The notes under the pieces are model-generated. The model was given only the letters and a program-made list of their open reading frames with translations, had not been told where the DNA came from and made no database searches. This document shows, one piece after another, positions 26,786 to 36,464 of a DNA stretch of 64,000 bases (position 1 is its first letter; every line of letters starts with the position of its first letter). Both the position numbers and the translations under genes were made by a program. This stretch comes from an uncultured archaeon (GTDB lineage: Archaea > Nanobdellota > Nanobdellia > Pacearchaeales > GW2011-AR1), in assembly GCA_902385625.1 (NCBI GenBank), contig CABMGE010000027.1, positions 19,173 through 83,172 of the forward strand. The letters run 5' to 3'.

Positions 26786-27814
26786 TTAACCGCAACTTGC
26801 ACCAGTAGAAGCTCCAGCACTAGCACCAAAGCCAGCAGTCATTGCACTAGTTGAAAGGTTTTGTGAACATTCACTAGGTTTAGTATTATATGCATTACAT
26901 ATTGCTTCTTTTATTGCATTAGCTGTTCTATCAACTTGAACTTGAACTCCGTTTATAACAAAAGTTGGAGATCCGCCAATTCCAAGTTTACTAGCTTGTG
27001 CACCTTGAGCATCATAGATTTTCTGTGCATCTGTTTTAATACAAGAATCTATCTTAGATTTATCCAATGCAAGTGTAGTATAAATCTTTGCAACTAAAGG
27101 ATCAACACAAGTTGCTTCTCCATTACAAGAGCCAATTGCACTGTTTTCATCAAATGATTTTAAGTATTTGAATAGCTTATCTCTTCCATAAAGCTTTTCA
27201 ATACATACTTGTCTGTATGATTCAGCTTTTTCAAAATCGCCATGCATTGCACCAATTGCAACAATGCCAATATCTGCTTTAGTTTTTAATAAATCATAAA
27301 CAGGTATTAATGCTTTTTCAAATTGTAATCCATAAGGACAATATGAGAATATAAATGCTTCAACTTTTGGTTTGTCAGACTTAGGAACATCTTGTTGTTG
27401 AGGGGGGTTCGAAGGATTATCAGTAGTTTTAGGAGTTAAAGGTATTAAACTTGGTATAAGATTTTGTCCATCTTGAGTAACATAAACAGGAACTTCTTGT
27501 CCTTGCATTGAAAGAACAACTTCATATAAAGCACCTTGTTTGCTTACATTAATAAGAGTAGCATCAATTCCTTGGGCTTTTGCAAAGTCTACAACTTTTT
27601 GACCTGCAACAGCAGAACTTACTGAACTACCTCCAGCAAGATTAGTGTATAAAATAAAAGCAAGTAATATTATAACAACAACTCCAAGTACTGCACTAAA
27701 TATTTTCCAGTCATTTCTTCTTTTATGAGTTGAATGCTCAGAATGCTCTGCATGCTCAGAATGTTCTTTATGTTCTGAATGATGCTCTTTATGTTCCTTC
27801 TTTTCTTCAGCCAT
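26786..27814 (-). CDS. Membrane-anchored DsbA/thioredoxin-fold protein with His-rich N-terminus
   Basis: MAEEKKEHKEHHSEHKEHSEHAEHSEHSTHKRRND + TM; VEAFIFSYCPYGLQFEKAL; GIGGSPTFVINGVQV. Confidence 0.85.
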   Translation of the reverse strand: MAEEKKEHKEHHSEHKEHSEHAEHSEHSTHKRRNDWKIFSAVLGVVVIILLAFILYTNLAGGSSVSSAVAGQKVVDFAKAQGIDATLINVSKQGALYEVVLSMQGQEVPVYVTQDGQNLIPSLIPLTPKTTDNPSNPPQQQDVPKSDKPKVEAFIFSYCPYGLQFEKALIPVYDLLKTKADIGIVAIGAMHGDFEKAESYRQVCIEKLYGRDKLFKYLKSFDENSAIGSCNGEATCVDPLVAKIYTTLALDKSKIDSCIKTDAQKIYDAQGAQASKLGIGGSPTFVINGVQVQVDRTANAIKEAICNAYNTKPSECSQNLSTSAMTAGFGASAGASTGASCG

Positions 27815-27961
27815 ATTTTGTTTAATTTATAGACCTTTTTAAATCTTGCGAATTTTATTCCTATTTATTTTTCAGGATTTCTCTTGGATTTTTTTAAAAG
27901 TAAACAATAATAATTAATATAAACCCAAGTATTCTACTAGTTATAAAGAGGAGAAAAAAAG

Positions 27962-29269
27962 ATGGGATATGATATTATTCTTGGAAGAGATAAAGAAGAC
28001 AAGAAGCTATTTGGAAATAAAGGGATTATCTATCTGGGAAAAGGATATGTTCAAATGGGAAACTATACTTCTCTTTCAAATAGAATCTGGATGGATGTTG
28101 TAAGAACTCATGTAATTCTAATTGCAGGTAAAAGAGGTGGAGGAAAATCTTATTCAATAGGAGTGATTGCAGAAGAACTTTCAGATCTTCCTCCAGAAGT
28201 AAAGAAAAATATTGCACCAATTATATTTGATACAATGGGAATATTTTGGACAATGAAATACAAAAATGATAAAGAGTTGGAGTTACTCGAAGAATGGGGA
28301 TTAAAATCAAGAAACCTTCCAGTAACAGTATGGGTTCCTGCAGGATATTATGAAGAATATCTAAAAAAAGAAATTCCTGCAGACAAGAGATTTGCACTTG
28401 CAGCATCAGAATTGGAAATCGAAGACTGGCTTTCGATTTTTGAACTTGATATGATTTCATCAGTATCAGTTTTATTGCAAAAAACAATTTCAAAACTAAA
28501 AGCTTTGGGAAATTTTGATCTTGACGATATAATAACTGAAATAAAAAATGATAAAGAATTAGATATATCTACAAAAAATTCAGGAGCAGCATTATTTGAA
28601 GCAGCAAAATCATGGAGAGTTTTTGCAAAGAAAAATGAAAAGGCAACAAAAATAAGCGAGTTAGTAGTGGCAGGAGAAACAACAATTTTAGATCTTTCAG
28701 TTTATTCCTCAGTTGCAACATTCAATGTAAGAGCACTAGTAATTGGACTTATCTCAAAAAGATTATTTGATGAAAGAATGCTTGCAAGAAAAAAAGAAGA
28801 AATAGTATCAATACAACATGGACTTAATTCCTCTTTTGAAGAAACAAAAGAAATGCCTCTTGTCTGGATGTTTCTAGATGAGGCCCATGAATTTCTTCCA
28901 ATGAATGATAAGACCCCTGCAACAAATGCACTAATACAATTGCTAAGAGAAGGAAGACAGCCAGGAATATCAATGGTACTTGCAACTCAGCAGCCAGGAG
29001 TAATTCACAGAGATGTCATGACTCAGTCAGATATAGTTATATCCCATAGACTAACAAATAAAGAAGATCTTTCAGCACTAAATACCATGATGCAGAGTTA
29101 TTTAATCGAAGGTATAACAAAAACTATGAACAATCTTCCAGAACTAAAAGGTTCTGCAATTCTTTTAGATGATAACTCTGAAAGAATCTACCCAATAAGA
29201 ATAAGGCCAAGATTTACCTGGCATGGTGGAGAAGCCCCAAAAGCAATTAAAAGAGAAGATCGAGATTGA
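27962..29269 (+). CDS. herA: HerA/DUF87-type ATPase
   Basis: VILIAGKRGGGKSYSIGVIAEEL, WMFLDEAHEFLP, LLREGRQPGISMVLATQQPG. Confidence 0.88.
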   Translation: MGYDIILGRDKEDKKLFGNKGIIYLGKGYVQMGNYTSLSNRIWMDVVRTHVILIAGKRGGGKSYSIGVIAEELSDLPPEVKKNIAPIIFDTMGIFWTMKYKNDKELELLEEWGLKSRNLPVTVWVPAGYYEEYLKKEIPADKRFALAASELEIEDWLSIFELDMISSVSVLLQKTISKLKALGNFDLDDIITEIKNDKELDISTKNSGAALFEAAKSWRVFAKKNEKATKISELVVAGETTILDLSVYSSVATFNVRALVIGLISKRLFDERMLARKKEEIVSIQHGLNSSFEETKEMPLVWMFLDEAHEFLPMNDKTPATNALIQLLREGRQPGISMVLATQQPGVIHRDVMTQSDIVISHRLTNKEDLSALNTMMQSYLIEGITKTMNNLPELKGSAILLDDNSERIYPIRIRPRFTWHGGEAPKAIKREDRD

Positions 29270-29340
29270 AGAACCGTATAATCTTTAGATTATCATTCCA
29301 GAATTCTTTATTATTCTTGCACGTCTGATTCATTATGGTT

Positions 29341-29388
29341 TTATTTACTCTCTCCCCGAATATTGAGAGGGATAAAGAAAAATAAATA
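29341..29388 (-). repeat. Copy B of dispersed hairpin element, between convergent genes
   Basis: Reverse complement TATTTATTTTTCTTTATCCCTCTCAATATTCGGGGAGAGAGTAAATAA aligns to copy A. Confidence 0.65.
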
Positions 29389-29437
29389 GTTTTTAGAGGT
29401 TATAATTTAATTAAAGACCATAATAATTCATCAGAGA

Positions 29438-30229
29438 TTATTTCTTTTCTTCAAGCACAGCCATCACACCAAGATGATCTGAAACTTTCCTGTCAAGAAC
29501 ATAATAATCTTTAAACTCAAGTTTAGGTGAAGCAAATACCCAGTCAATCCTCTTCCTAGGTTTTCTTGAAGGAAAAGTTTCAAGTCCTTTTTCCAAAGGA
29601 TTATATGCATTTATATTAAGACCAGTACAAATCTTGTCCAGAAGTTTTTCTCCATTCCATTCAGAGTTAAAATCTCCTCCAACTATAAGGGGCATTTTTC
29701 TTGTCTCTTCGTGAATAGTCCTTACAAGAGAGTATGCATTTTTTTGTCTTGCTCTTTTTGGGAAAAGATGAAGAGCTACAAAATGAGCAGAAACAAAATC
29801 AATAGGATGTTTATGAAATTCAGGAATATTAATAGTTCCCTTGGTAAAGCCCTTTCCTCTGAAAGGAATAGTATCAAAAAAATTGTAAGACAGAGAATTT
29901 TTAACAGGATATTTGGAAATTATTGCAGTACCATATAGAAAAAAATTATTTTCAGGATCTATTTTAGCATCTTCACCGGAAAAATAAGGATATCCTGAAA
30001 TTTCTGATAGTTCAGAAAGATGATCAAATCTTCCAGAAAGTATTGAATATCTCTCTGCCTCTTGCATAAGGATTACATCCGGACCTTCATGATTTATCAT
30101 ATCAGATACCTCGCGAAGATTATCTCTTACTTTTTTTCTAGAAACAATTGGTTTAAAGAGATAAGGCGGACATATCCCCCTTCCATGATAAAGATTAAGA
30201 CTCATTACCTTAAGATAAGATTTCATCAA
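29438..30229 (-). CDS. Endonuclease/exonuclease/phosphatase (EEP) family protein
   Basis: VMSLNLYHGR, PDVILMQEAER, IVGGDFNSEW, RIDWVFAS, VSDHLGVMA. Confidence 0.9.
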   Translation of the reverse strand: MMKSYLKVMSLNLYHGRGICPPYLFKPIVSRKKVRDNLREVSDMINHEGPDVILMQEAERYSILSGRFDHLSELSEISGYPYFSGEDAKIDPENNFFLYGTAIISKYPVKNSLSYNFFDTIPFRGKGFTKGTINIPEFHKHPIDFVSAHFVALHLFPKRARQKNAYSLVRTIHEETRKMPLIVGGDFNSEWNGEKLLDKICTGLNINAYNPLEKGLETFPSRKPRKRIDWVFASPKLEFKDYYVLDRKVSDHLGVMAVLEEKK

Positions 30230-30271
30230 ATTAAACTAACTAAACCATTTATAATATTTTTGATGATATAG

Positions 30272-30574
30272 TCATATAAACCTATAACCATACTTATTCA
30301 AATCAACCTTCCCATGTTTAACTTCAACCCTGTCTTTTTTTAAAAGTTCAATTTTCTTTTGAACTCCTTTTGCATATCCACCAATACTGCCATTACTGCA
30401 AACAACCTTGTAACAAGGAATATTAATTAAATCGCAATTTTTATGCATTGCATTCCCAACAGCACGATAGGCTCTTGAACCAAGTTTTCTTGCAATCTCC
30501 TTATAGGTTACAACTTTTCCTTTTGGAACCTTTTTTAAAAGCAAATAGCATTTATTATTAAAATTTTTAATCAT
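30272..30574 (-). CDS. ogt: Methylated-DNA--[protein]-cysteine S-methyltransferase family (6-O-methylguanine methyltransferase domain)
   Basis: PKGKVVTYKEIARKLGSRAYRAVGNAMHKN...IPCYKVVCSNGSIGGYAKG. Confidence 0.88.
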   Translation of the reverse strand: MIKNFNNKCYLLLKKVPKGKVVTYKEIARKLGSRAYRAVGNAMHKNCDLINIPCYKVVCSNGSIGGYAKGVQKKIELLKKDRVEVKHGKVDLNKYGYRFI

Positions 30575-30666
30575 TTTTTATGAGTAAATTTTTAGTATGG
30601 AATGAATTTAGATTAAAATTTTCTATTTTTGATCAAATTTACTTTGGTAAAAATAGCTAAATTATC

Positions 30667-30686
30667 TAACTTATGACAATAAGTTA
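30667..30686. other. Stem-loop TAACTTAT-GACA-ATAAGTTA
   Basis: 8-bp perfect inverted repeat upstream of the DUF2207-like gene. Confidence 0.45.
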
Positions 30687-30727
30687 TATACATCAAATTA
30701 TTTAAACCATATCAATATGAATAATAT

Positions 30728-32428
30728 ATGAAAGAAAGAAACCTCGCAATAACTATAACTTTAATTTTAGCAATACTTGGAATAATTCTAGGAGTTTTAT
30801 TTTCATCAGGAATCTTGTTTTCAAATAATTTTACAAATAGTTATTATGAGTTTAATTTTTACAAATCAGACTTAAAAATAAATGGAACTCATGTAGAAGA
30901 AAAACTTTACTATACTCCTGATAAAAATTACCATACATTATTTAGAAATTTCGAGTCATTAATAACACCTAAAGGAGATTATTCTGTTAAAAACTCAGTT
31001 ATTATAAATTCAGTAAATTGTGGGGCAGGAAATCCCTACTATAAGATATCAGGTTCCTGCTATACAATGCCTGATTTTCAAACACAAAATTCTTGTAAGC
31101 CTTATACTGAAAATAATGAATATGGTTGTACATTTGGAGATACTCTGGGTTTTGAAGAAGGAAATAACTTTTGGATTTCTTCAGAGTTCACATTAAACCC
31201 AGATAATCTTTTTAAAATAAATGGAAAATACTACATTAAATTTATAGCATACGGAAGAAATAAGCACAAAACATTAACAACAGAGGATAATCTTAGAATC
31301 ACAGGTAATGCAGTTTATACAAATAAATACCTTTCAAAAGAATATGTTATAATCTATATACCTTATGAAGGGGAAATAAATAATTTTAACATAATTGAAA
31401 AACCGAATTTTGAATATGACTCAATTCCCAAGAAAAAGCAAAGCATGATTATTATCATAATAACCAGCATATTCTTTATTCTACTGCATCTAATTCCATC
31501 AGTATTATTCTTCTGTTCCTGGTACTTTTTTGGAAAGGAATTAACAGAAGAAGATGTTCCAAGTCAACTAAGCCAGAGCCCAACTGACAGAAAACCCTGG
31601 GAAGTAGCCAGCTTTTTTAATCCCCCTTTTGGAAGAATAGACTCAAATTTCTTTTCAACAATGCTCTTTGATTTTTATAGAAGAAAAATTATTGATTTAA
31701 AACTTGTTAAAAAATTTTTTGGAAACAATCTATTAATCAAAATAAATGAAAATAAGGCAACAAATTTAGATAACATAGAAAAAGAATTCCTAATAATTCT
31801 TAAAAAATTAAAAGAATCATGCCCTAAAAAAGAAGTAAGTAATGATTATTTTAACCTAAACAAATCATTAAGTTCATATAAAACAAAATTGGAAATGAGT
31901 TCTATTTATCAGACTTTTCAAAAAAGCATTGATGAAGAATCAAAAAAATATCTTGAGAAAAAAGGACTTCCTTTTTTTATGATTTCAAGTTTGATTCTAT
32001 GTTTTATTTCTTTTTTCACAGTTATAACCATATTCTTTTTATCATTTATATCAATATTTATAGTAATTATTTTGTCTGTTGGAAGTTCTCTTCTGATAAA
32101 ATACAAAAAAGATTTTTATATAGAATATCAAAAATGGCAATCATTCAAAAAATGGCTTAAAGGTTCTCCTGCAATGAGGGAAAGTAAGTTTAAAGGAGTG
32201 GTATTATGGGAGAAATATTTGGTTTATGGAACAGCTCTCGGAGTGTCAAAACAGGTTTTAAAAGAATTAAAAAATGAAGGAATAATAGACGATAGAAGAT
32301 ATAATTTTTATTCAGGAGTCTATGTAGCATCAAATTCATTTGCAACTTCCTCAGGTGGAGGCCATGGCGGAGGATTTGGAGGAGCAGGCGGAGGAGGAGT
32401 TGGCGGTGGTGGCGGTGGCGGAAGATAA
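30728..32428 (+). CDS. DUF2207-like membrane protein with Gly-rich C-terminus
   Basis: N-terminal TM, central TM pair, ends SSGGGHGGGFGGAGGGGVGGGGGGGR. Confidence 0.75.
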   Translation: MKERNLAITITLILAILGIILGVLFSSGILFSNNFTNSYYEFNFYKSDLKINGTHVEEKLYYTPDKNYHTLFRNFESLITPKGDYSVKNSVIINSVNCGAGNPYYKISGSCYTMPDFQTQNSCKPYTENNEYGCTFGDTLGFEEGNNFWISSEFTLNPDNLFKINGKYYIKFIAYGRNKHKTLTTEDNLRITGNAVYTNKYLSKEYVIIYIPYEGEINNFNIIEKPNFEYDSIPKKKQSMIIIIITSIFFILLHLIPSVLFFCSWYFFGKELTEEDVPSQLSQSPTDRKPWEVASFFNPPFGRIDSNFFSTMLFDFYRRKIIDLKLVKKFFGNNLLIKINENKATNLDNIEKEFLIILKKLKESCPKKEVSNDYFNLNKSLSSYKTKLEMSSIYQTFQKSIDEESKKYLEKKGLPFFMISSLILCFISFFTVITIFFLSFISIFIVIILSVGSSLLIKYKKDFYIEYQKWQSFKKWLKGSPAMRESKFKGVVLWEKYLVYGTALGVSKQVLKELKNEGIIDDRRYNFYSGVYVASNSFATSSGGGHGGGFGGAGGGGVGGGGGGGR

Positions 32429-32488
32429 GTTTTCACATTCTTAAAGCATAAACAAAATAGAAATATCTCTCTAACTAAGACTTACTTT

Positions 32489-32884
32489 TTACAATCCATC
32501 AATAATTCCCTTAAGATTATAAGAAGTTATATAATTTTTATCTATATCATTTATTGATCCAGGGTTGCGCTTTAAAAAATTATCAGGACAAAGTACAAGT
32601 CGTTCCGGAGTATAATTAAGCTTTTTATATTTCTCTCCAGAGATTAAATGATCTCCCTCTGAATTTTCTTTAAATCTAACTCCAAATAAAGTAGGAGGAT
32701 TATTTGAAATAAGAAAACCAACTAACTTTTCACCAACTATAACTCTTCCTTTAGTATTTTTGTCTCCAGAAAGAACATTCGTAATTAAAACACTATCAAC
32801 AAGCTGTGAAAGATCAGAATAATCACGAATAGGTTGTATTTCACTTCTTCCTAAATTAAGCCTATAAGTCTCAACAGTTGACAT
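32489..32884 (-). CDS. Hypothetical protein, last gene of the AAA+ operon
   Basis: ORF, 8 nt downstream of the next gene. Confidence 0.7.
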   Translation of the reverse strand: MSTVETYRLNLGRSEIQPIRDYSDLSQLVDSVLITNVLSGDKNTKGRVIVGEKLVGFLISNNPPTLFGVRFKENSEGDHLISGEKYKKLNYTPERLVLCPDNFLKRNPGSINDIDKNYITSYNLKGIIDGL

Positions 32885-32892
32885 TTTTACTC

Positions 32893-33726
32893 CTATTCAT
32901 TTTTTATATGAAGTCCTGAAACATAAATTAATGCTTCTTTACTCATATAATCAGTGAGTAGTCTCATTTGTATTAATTTCTCTGTATTTAACCATTCACT
33001 TGCTTTGCTAATATTCTGCTTGTTATACATATCAAAACCAAGTTCATCAAATCTCTTGAAAAGTTTAGAAAGTTTTTCAGTATTTTCATGAAAATTATTT
33101 GCATTTTCTTTTCTCTCATTCTCATAGAGTTTCATAAATAGTGAAGAATAACCGCCAATATTTAATCTATTTAAATCAAAACCAAGGGATTTTAGAGAAT
33201 TTAAATTATTTTCAGAATGTTGAAATAATCTTTGTGCAGAACTTATACTGTCATCTTTATTGTTGTCATAAATATTTGCTGCAAAATTAAGATAAGAATC
33301 ATTAGAAAATACATAAACCCTGTTATCAGGAGTATTATGATACTGATTTAAGGGTTTTCCAAAATTAGAATTAAGAGTCAAGCTATCTCTAACTAAACCT
33401 TTTTCTAAATTACCAACATTTGTTAAATGGCCAAGTAAATTTGAAAAAAGTTTAAGTTTATTATTGGAAATGGCATTTTTATAAAAAACAGAATAATAAA
33501 CAGGACTGTCCACAGGATAGTTGGGAAAAACAACTGCATCTAAAACATTTGCAATCGGAAGAAGATCTTCAATTTTTACTGCATGCATGTCTTTTTTAGA
33601 AAGTCCTTCAAGATACTCTAAAAAACCTGCATCTTCTTCAAATCTTCCAAGTCTTTCTCGAAGTTTTTCATTTTTGTCTTTAGATAAAAATAATTCAAGT
33701 CCCTGGCAAGTTTGTTCCAGATTCAT
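32893..33726 (-). CDS. Hypothetical protein, AAA+ operon
   Basis: ORF overlapping upstream gene by 4 nt. Confidence 0.75.
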   Translation of the reverse strand: MNLEQTCQGLELFLSKDKNEKLRERLGRFEEDAGFLEYLEGLSKKDMHAVKIEDLLPIANVLDAVVFPNYPVDSPVYYSVFYKNAISNNKLKLFSNLLGHLTNVGNLEKGLVRDSLTLNSNFGKPLNQYHNTPDNRVYVFSNDSYLNFAANIYDNNKDDSISSAQRLFQHSENNLNSLKSLGFDLNRLNIGGYSSLFMKLYENERKENANNFHENTEKLSKLFKRFDELGFDMYNKQNISKASEWLNTEKLIQMRLLTDYMSKEALIYVSGLHIKNE

Positions 33727-35579
33727 TGTTCCTCCACCTCTCTAATTTCTTCAAGTCTTTCAGAAATAGACTTTTCATGTTTTCTATTTCTTAAATATCC
33801 AATTCCTTTTTTTCCTCCGTAATATATCCCAAATCCAGCTCCAGCATAAATCATAAGCCATGGAAGTAAACCAAGCTGTATTCTTTCTCGAAGTAATGGA
33901 GAAGACTTAAATTGATCTTTAAATTCATCAGAAATTCCATATTCTCTTGCCAAATCTTCCGCATAAGGTCTTCCTGTTGTTGTAAGTATTCTTATAATAT
34001 CATGTTTTGCAGCAAGAGTTGATTCCTGGGTTAGTGCTCTGCTTAAATTCTGGATATTTAAATCTTCAAATAACATAATATCACTTCTCTGATCATTAAT
34101 AAGCCCTAAAAGTGAATGCTTTCCATTTCCGCGATGAACCTGGTCAGGAATCATATTTTCTATTGCAGCACAAAGCCTGAATAATTTTTTCCCCTGGTTA
34201 GTATCTTTTGAAGGAGACATAAATGAATAATTTATAGTAAATGTAGTATCTTGATCAAGCCTTGAGTCTCCAGATAACTGCTCGATTTCCATTCTTTCAT
34301 CATGAGTTGTTCTGCAAACAACACTCCCGATTAGTTCTTTATTTTTATCTATTTTCCCATCTCCATTTAAATCAAGATAATAAGAATATAAAATATCTTG
34401 GCCATATCTTAAAACAAAGTCACCAATTGTAATTTTTGCTATATCTCCAAATTTATCTCTGAGTGTATATCCGCCGTTGTTGTATTTATCAAAAGGATAA
34501 AGAGTATCGTCTCCACTTCCAAAACTAAATTCACTAAGACCAGGATATCTTCCAGGCCATAAATCCCACTGATTATCTATTCTAAGCCTTTTTTCGTCTC
34601 TTGATCCTATCCAATAATGAAGTGCTCTTTTAAAAAAACCAGGATTCTCTCCAAGATAAACAGTGCCACCCTGAGGCAATATTTTCAAATATCCATCTTC
34701 AAAAGTAGAATAAATTGTTTTCTTACTCATTTTCTCTTCAATAGCACGAATCTCATTAACAAGATCTTCTCTTTCTTTTCCACCAGTTGCTTCAGAACTG
34801 TCTATTTTCCTTATTTTATCTAAAAGTTCTTTTGCAAGTTGATTATTATTCGGATCTTTTCCATAATCTTCAAGTGAGGTTCCAGATCTAAAAGTTTCTT
34901 TTCCAAAAAACCAGCCTAAAGGAATAGTTCTTCTTTCAACAAGTCTGTTTATAACTTCCCGAGTTTTATCAGGATGATCAATTACATCAATGTCTATTTC
35001 AGTAAGTCCCCTTTCAGGAGCAGTTTTATAAACAACATAATTTTGCGGAGATTTTGAATTAGAACCTAAAACAACCTCTGCAAACTGTTCTCGAAAATTC
35101 AAGCTTCCACCAATTCTAAGTCCAGCCTGAAATTTCTCAGGTTTTTGAGTTGATGATGCAATTCTTATTTTTTGGGAATTATCAAGATTATAGTAATCGA
35201 TATCTCCTCTTCTCTCTCTTGTTGCTTCAAATAAATAAGTTCCAACTTTACTTTCAACTCCTCCACCAGCATAAAATTTTGTAACAGACTCTCTGTCTGC
35301 CCTTGTACCAGTACTTTTATCTTTATTTCCTGCAACATAAGTAACATTAGAAGATCTGTATAAAACATTTCTTTCAGGATAATTTTGTCTTTTTGTAAGA
35401 AAATCTTTTGTTAAATAAAGACTAGCTGCTCCACCAATTAAAGCAACAGCTGCTCCTGCATAAGCTGCCCTTTTCAAATATTTTTTTGCATTGCTCCATC
35501 TACCTTCAGGTCTTTCCTCAAGAGGTTTTTCTCTGTTTGCTTTTATTTTTGCGAGTCTATCGCTAATGCTTTCTTCCAT
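33723..35579 (-). CDS. Double-anchored membrane protein (TM near each end, large central domain with DxNxDG Ca-binding-like loop), AAA+ operon
   Basis: N-term AAYAGAAVALIGGAASLYL; C-term LPWLMIYAGAGFGIYYGG; YYLDLNGDGKIDKNKE; matching tails ESISDRL/KSISERL. Confidence 0.8.
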   Translation of the reverse strand: MEESISDRLAKIKANREKPLEERPEGRWSNAKKYLKRAAYAGAAVALIGGAASLYLTKDFLTKRQNYPERNVLYRSSNVTYVAGNKDKSTGTRADRESVTKFYAGGGVESKVGTYLFEATRERRGDIDYYNLDNSQKIRIASSTQKPEKFQAGLRIGGSLNFREQFAEVVLGSNSKSPQNYVVYKTAPERGLTEIDIDVIDHPDKTREVINRLVERRTIPLGWFFGKETFRSGTSLEDYGKDPNNNQLAKELLDKIRKIDSSEATGGKEREDLVNEIRAIEEKMSKKTIYSTFEDGYLKILPQGGTVYLGENPGFFKRALHYWIGSRDEKRLRIDNQWDLWPGRYPGLSEFSFGSGDDTLYPFDKYNNGGYTLRDKFGDIAKITIGDFVLRYGQDILYSYYLDLNGDGKIDKNKELIGSVVCRTTHDERMEIEQLSGDSRLDQDTTFTINYSFMSPSKDTNQGKKLFRLCAAIENMIPDQVHRGNGKHSLLGLINDQRSDIMLFEDLNIQNLSRALTQESTLAAKHDIIRILTTTGRPYAEDLAREYGISDEFKDQFKSSPLLRERIQLGLLPWLMIYAGAGFGIYYGGKKGIGYLRNRKHEKSISERLEEIREVEEQ

Positions 35580-35599
35580 TTTGTATTTTAAGCTCCTTG

Positions 35600-36463
35600 T
35601 TAATATTTGTCGTATTTACTTCTAAGATCTGCTCTTTCTTTATCTCGTGCATCTTTCTCAGCTTGTATTCTTGATTGTCTTCTTTTTCTTAATGCATCAA
35701 CAGCAGAACTAAAAGTATTTCCAACACTTTCAACAGCATCAGCTATTTTCTCTCCATAGTTATTCACAGGTTTAGCTTCAGAATCAGATTTAATATCTGT
35801 ACCATCAGCGCAAACATTTGCTTCTATAACTTCAGGAGTTATTTCTATTTTAGCAGTAGGGGAATAATTTCTTATGATCTCAAGCAACTTTCCATCAGCA
35901 GTTAACTCTTTTGCCATTTTATCAAGATCTTTTTCATCTCTTGATCTTGTAATAACATCTTTTGCATAAACTAGTCCTCGTCCAACCTGAAATCCAGCCC
36001 ATAAAGATGGTGCCTGATAAAATGTTTCTCCAAATGCAACAACTCCGTCTCCCTTTCCAGTTAAAAGACTTGATGCAACTACACCAATATCTCCTAAAAA
36101 TTCAAGGCCAAACGCAGCAGTTAATTTTCCTCTCCATGAAAGATTGTTTATTCTTTCATCTTCTTTATATGATTCAACAGTATCTTTAACTCTTGCATAA
36201 AAAGACTGAGTTTTTGGTTCAGAAGATATTCCGTTTCTTGTAAAATAATCTCTTGCTTTCATAACTGAATCACAGAATCTTTCTTCAGATGAATTAGATT
36301 CAACTGAATTATTTGCAATATATTCAAGTGCTTCAACTTCTGCAAGTTTATCTTTTACTCTCTGTTCAGTATATCTTGCTGCATTTCTAGAGAACAATCT
36401 ATCTCCAATTGTAATAGAAACTCCTGCAAGAAAATGTGCAGACGCTTCATTATACCATGTCAT
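35600..36463 (-). CDS. Hypothetical protein with possible membrane segment, AAA+ operon
   Basis: ORF in gene string. Confidence 0.75.
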   Translation of the reverse strand: MTWYNEASAHFLAGVSITIGDRLFSRNAARYTEQRVKDKLAEVEALEYIANNSVESNSSEERFCDSVMKARDYFTRNGISSEPKTQSFYARVKDTVESYKEDERINNLSWRGKLTAAFGLEFLGDIGVVASSLLTGKGDGVVAFGETFYQAPSLWAGFQVGRGLVYAKDVITRSRDEKDLDKMAKELTADGKLLEIIRNYSPTAKIEITPEVIEANVCADGTDIKSDSEAKPVNNYGEKIADAVESVGNTFSSAVDALRKRRQSRIQAEKDARDKERADLRSKYDKY

Positions 36464-36464
36464 T

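Noticed and set aside
27719-27802. Short tandem GA/CT-rich nucleotide repeat
   Set aside because: Explained by the in-frame His-rich EHS/EHK tail; kept only as a protein-level observation
32340-32428. Gly-rich tract suggesting a DNA repeat or glycine-rich structural protein
   Set aside because: Typical C-terminal tail of DUF2207-like membrane proteins
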